Of a stretch of 64,000 nucleotides of DNA, positions 63,966-64,000 are shown in pieces. Position 1 is the first letter of the stretch; every line of letters begins with the position of its first letter. Origin of the DNA: Acinetobacter guillouiae CIP 63.46 (GTDB taxonomy: Bacteria; Pseudomonadota; Gammaproteobacteria; Pseudomonadales; Moraxellaceae); NCBI RefSeq assembly GCF_000368145.1, contig NZ_KB849281.1, forward strand, positions 321,712 through 385,711, written 5' to 3'. The translations under genes were made by a program, and so were the position numbers. A model generated the notes under the pieces. The model searched no databases, was not told where the DNA came from, and worked only from the letters and a program-made list of their open reading frames with translations.

Positions 63966-64000
63966 TTTTATAATTCAGCAAAGTACATTTGTCAATTGAT

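Overview
The window looks like chromosomal DNA of an environmental Acinetobacter (gamma-proteobacterium). The basis is the low GC content, AT-rich intergenic DNA, the betT-betI-betB-betA choline cluster, an acetoin (aco) operon with its own lipA, and an orphan vgrG-rhs island. The species call is an inference. I see no tRNA, rRNA, CRISPR array or intact insertion sequence.

Region 1 (1-8.2 kb): acetoin/2,3-butanediol catabolism. acoA-acoB-acoC-acoD and a short-chain dehydrogenase (cut by the window edge) run leftward. A divergent lipoyl synthase and a regulator with an AcoR-like GAF sensor joined to a winged helix run rightward. Region 2 (8.4-20 kb): two diverged, structured repeats of about 0.4 kb in opposite orientation enclose iron-uptake genes (a Fur box and siderophore-interacting protein, then a TonB siderophore receptor), the choline-to-betaine genes with a 40-bp perfect palindrome at betI, and a TorF-type outer-membrane protein. 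Region 3 (20-25 kb): a TetR/MFS pair sharing an operator motif, then a three-gene operon of an alpha/beta hydrolase and two diiron-like 'metal-dependent hydrolases'. Region 4 (25-32 kb): a metal-homeostasis neighbourhood with two Zur-like boxes (acyltransferase-like membrane protein; ZnuD-like receptor) and a perfect Fur palindrome in front of an unrecognised 127-residue protein, followed by a MocR regulator and a GNAT enzyme.

Region 5 (32-49 kb) is the most promising part. It is a 13-gene leftward operon encoding a three-component Rieske oxygenase, a diol-type dehydrogenase, an extradiol (VOC) dioxygenase, a transporter, a cupin, a C-C-hydrolase-like enzyme, an atypical SDR, an aspartate-dehydrogenase-like protein, an aldehyde dehydrogenase and a ThDP enzyme, followed by a porin and divergent from an IclR regulator. 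Together they read as a complete ring-hydroxylation and meta-cleavage route for an aromatic or heteroaromatic compound I cannot identify. A GTTTTA-N4-TAAAAC palindrome occurs at both ends of the cluster and may mark its regulon. A neighbouring MocR-controlled class II aldolase and DapA-family lyase may finish the pathway.

Region 6 (50-54.3 kb): LuxR-type regulator, Hsp31/HchA, a secreted metallo-beta-lactamase-fold protein without its zinc motif, a FrnE-like protein and an HxlR regulator beneath a nested palindrome. Region 7 (54.3-64 kb): VgrG, an Rhs toxin with a ParB/Srx-like C-terminal domain, a translationally coupled AT-rich immunity candidate, another small AT-rich ORF, and soxR with an operator-like palindrome at the window's end.
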